Origin: Eximiradius sp.
GTDB lineage: Bacteria; Bacteroidota; Ignavibacteria; Kapaibacteriales; UBA2268
Assembly (NCBI GenBank): GCA_937127445.1
Contig: CAKZLY010000014.1
Span: 253,001-317,000 of the forward strand
Reading direction: 5' to 3'
Length of the DNA: 64,000 bases
The position numbers and the translations under genes are program-made. Positions 62,801 through 64,000 of this stretch are shown in pieces; the first letter of the stretch is position 1; every line of letters starts with the position of its first letter. The notes under the pieces were generated by a model, which saw only the letters and a list, made by a program, of their open reading frames with translations, ran no database searches and was not told the DNA's origin.

Positions 62801-63818
62801 AATGTCAGTTGAATTGCAACATTTAGAAGCCTGCAAGTACTATCCCGGAAATTTAGTTGTTAAAAATCTCGGCAATGTGAATATTAATGTCCAATCTATC
62901 TCTATAATCAAGCATAATCAAGATATGTATATTGATTTTGCAACTGATATTGCTTCCTTGTTGCCATTTTCAATACTGCCAGATAGTTCCTTCTTTATAC
63001 CATTTATTTCTTATGCAGAAAGAAACCAGAGCGGCAAAGTCGAATTCGAAATGCTATTCAACGATACTCTTAGTCAAGTACTTGAGGTTGAAATTTCTCC
63101 AACTGTTTATCAAATAGAACTTGTTGAAGCAAACAACTTGCAAGTTGAACCGGGCGATACAGTTAAATTGCATATTCACGGACGTTTTCCAAGCGGAATA
63201 GATGCTAAAATTGTTCCAAATATTTCTTTATTTGTTAATCGTTTTATGCTCGATCTATTAAGCACTAATACCGAACTTGTTTTGAAAAGCGCTACTACCG
63301 ATTTGCATTTAATAGCACAAATTGAACAAATCAAAGATAGGATTAATATTATTTTAGGGGTTGATTCCCTAATTATTCCAGAACCGGTTGACTTTTATTT
63401 TACACTCGAATTTTTAGGATTGCTTCATACCGATGATTCAACCAGCATTCGTTTAGCCATTAATGCTGATAATTGCTTCGATCCGTTGATTGACTTAATC
63501 CCATTGAAAATTATCAACGTATGCAATTTTCCCTTGCGTCCTATAAAATTAATTACTAATTTGCCATATTTAAGTGTAACCCCAAATCCAATTATTGATG
63601 AATTGGTGGTTGAATTATATTTAGTTGATAATGATGAAGTTATGCTTTATATAACTGATATGCAAGGGAAAACGATGATTTTAGATAAAAGTAGACATTT
63701 TGACAAAGGAAAACATATATTGAAATATAACACCTCCGAATTAGCAAATGGTGTTTATAATTTGATTTTGTTATCTAAACAAATGAAGGAAAATATTATT
63801 TTTATAAAAACTAAATAG
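59814..63818 (+). CDS. Large secreted protein: IgGFc-binding-like N-terminal domain, choice-of-anchor-D/ASPM-SPD2-HYDIN-like repeats, T9SS sorting domain
   Basis: N-terminal GRNFYVSFMQNE ... PITVYCFSSKLTTSDSYSAIPVSRWGKKYIVASYP ... AYDGTVINFAPKA; repeated FGKIRLGNESLGFIKLINTGNTSILIENI and FGRKRVGTKNTISSILKNSGND; C-terminus SVTPNPIIDELVVELYLVDNDEVMLYITDMQGK...LANGVYNLILLSKQMKENIIFIK. Confidence 0.75.
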   Translation: MKYTFFLKIAILLLLFVLEQNAKANTYSSYSGRNFYVSFMQNEIHLNKDPLVLRIFLTSLYPANYEVIMPGETFIGSLKANEIKEIEVPATLEARNSEIPEKIAIQIKSDIPITVYCFSSKLTTSDSYSAIPVSRWGKKYIVASYPNDQYVAPERENLDSLTKFVPRSSQFLIIAAYDGTVINFAPKANTRGGKSANQNYQVTLNQGDVYLVQSYPFPKGFGDLTGTIITGNKPFGLLAGHVRTAIPQNAPYPFDSKDHLVEMLPPTYAWGKNYISAPFGVNSKGDLFRIVALEPETIVEVKKSDGSISYLPINSAGGYYEVKNLNIPIIWNANKPIQIVQYMQHTGEFGDSKEYDPSMVVLPPVEQFVNEILFLTPRNYRVEDQFKEHRVAIVFENSALATLALDGQKITDIWDVTIENVPNTNYSWTSIRLKEGRHKLSSTTGKFSGVLYAYGFHDSYAMSLGNSLIDPTNPDTIPPTINISENCGIINGSATDLHNAADLGLDYAYIVPELTNNYSWNISEISDTAFFASFTAAPIDAYSDGRFTIDVFDKASNRSRYTFNYIGTKIDNVVSLSFPNTALNGKDCRSFDITNNSNKIIELRSIDVVGDGRISWNTSRPLPYAISPKEKINVQACFTPNGDSTSLAADLRLNFDCNYTKIVKIDGRVFAPQFELVGYDFGKIRLGNESLGFIKLINTGNTSILIENINGFAAFTDFQLQNIQYPILLIPGEERQYWVVFSPSDRFYYDFDITATNSFGLSATAQIKGEGIAPDINNIIVDFGRKRVGTKNTISSILKNSGNDATSLSLQNLDGNLDDGNFATLQTLDGILLGINEEKHLDFSFEPTETIDYLTTAQFQCDWELHSPINVEIKGVGTLPEITAFNNRFDTTFVAHDLDSAFLVFETSGNEELTVFDVNILGGDTNSFEIEYLPYNNLTFLPNEKVYFQTKFKPRRAGEHILFLEIISDAMPNYGIKRDTITISGFALPNDTLNYLMSVELQHLEACKYYPGNLVVKNLGNVNINVQSISIIKHNQDMYIDFATDIASLLPFSILPDSSFFIPFISYAERNQSGKVEFEMLFNDTLSQVLEVEISPTVYQIELVEANNLQVEPGDTVKLHIHGRFPSGIDAKIVPNISLFVNRFMLDLLSTNTELVLKSATTDLHLIAQIEQIKDRINIILGVDSLIIPEPVDFYFTLEFLGLLHTDDSTSIRLAINADNCFDPLIDLIPLKIINVCNFPLRPIKLITNLPYLSVTPNPIIDELVVELYLVDNDEVMLYITDMQGKTMILDKSRHFDKGKHILKYNTSELANGVYNLILLSKQMKENIIFIKTK

Positions 63819-63828
63819 TAGGTTAATT

Positions 63829-64000
63829 ATGAACAAAAGGTTCATTTTACTATGTCTGGGGATAGTCGCGTTATCCTTTTTTAAGTTGAATGCTCAAGTG
63901 GACTTAGCTGACCCTCTTATGCCTGTTGAGAAAAAACCCAATTTCTACATTGGTCCCGTTCTGGGATACAATAAGTCAATGCACACGGTTGAATTGAAAA
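63829..64000 (+). CDS. Probable outer-membrane/secreted protein, 3' truncated by window edge
   Basis: MNKRFILLCLGIVALSFFKLNAQVDLADPLMPVEKKPNFYIGPVLGYNKSMHTVELK: signal peptide then IGPVLGYN barrel-like start. Confidence 0.7.
   Translation, partial: MNKRFILLCLGIVALSFFKLNAQVDLADPLMPVEKKPNFYIGPVLGYNKSMHTVELK

Overview
This is a 64 kb, AT-rich, gene-dense bacterial chromosomal window. The gene content suggests the Bacteroidota/Chlorobiota (FCB) group: T9SS-type C-terminal sorting tails, a DUF3098-like protein, an Oar-like TonB-dependent receptor, and atpD-atpC separated from the other ATP synthase genes. That assignment is inference from gene content only. Most of the window is housekeeping or envelope genes: RND efflux, NAD synthase, an LPS-type glycosyltransferase cluster, a giant BadF/HgdC-type activase, PfkB kinase, MFS, KamA-like radical SAM, RsmI, ArgD-like, IspD, Era, GuaB, AtpCD, thioredoxin, PCD/DCoH, enolase, phosphohexomutase, histidine kinase, TsaD, LolA-like, FTCD, a Wzi/SLBB/WecB export operon and T9SS cargo. 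No rRNA, tRNA, CRISPR array or intact mobile element was recognised by eye. The most unusual locus is a three-gene chemosensory-like operon at 14951-19495 (transmembrane MCP-like receptor, CheW, CheA-like). Its CheA-like protein appears catalytically dead: both Hpt-like segments have Asn where the phospho-accepting His should be, the N-box Asn is Asp, and the F-box/ATP-lid region is missing. The receptor tip is also highly degenerate. This could be a chemosensory-derived scaffold that works without phosphotransfer. Other items worth checking are a secreted Cys-rich small ORF interrupted by an in-frame TGA beside a TlpA-like lipoprotein and a G8 tract, a truncated DNA methyltransferase inside the glycosyltransferase cluster, and an 18-bp repeat encoding a basic tail on RsmI.
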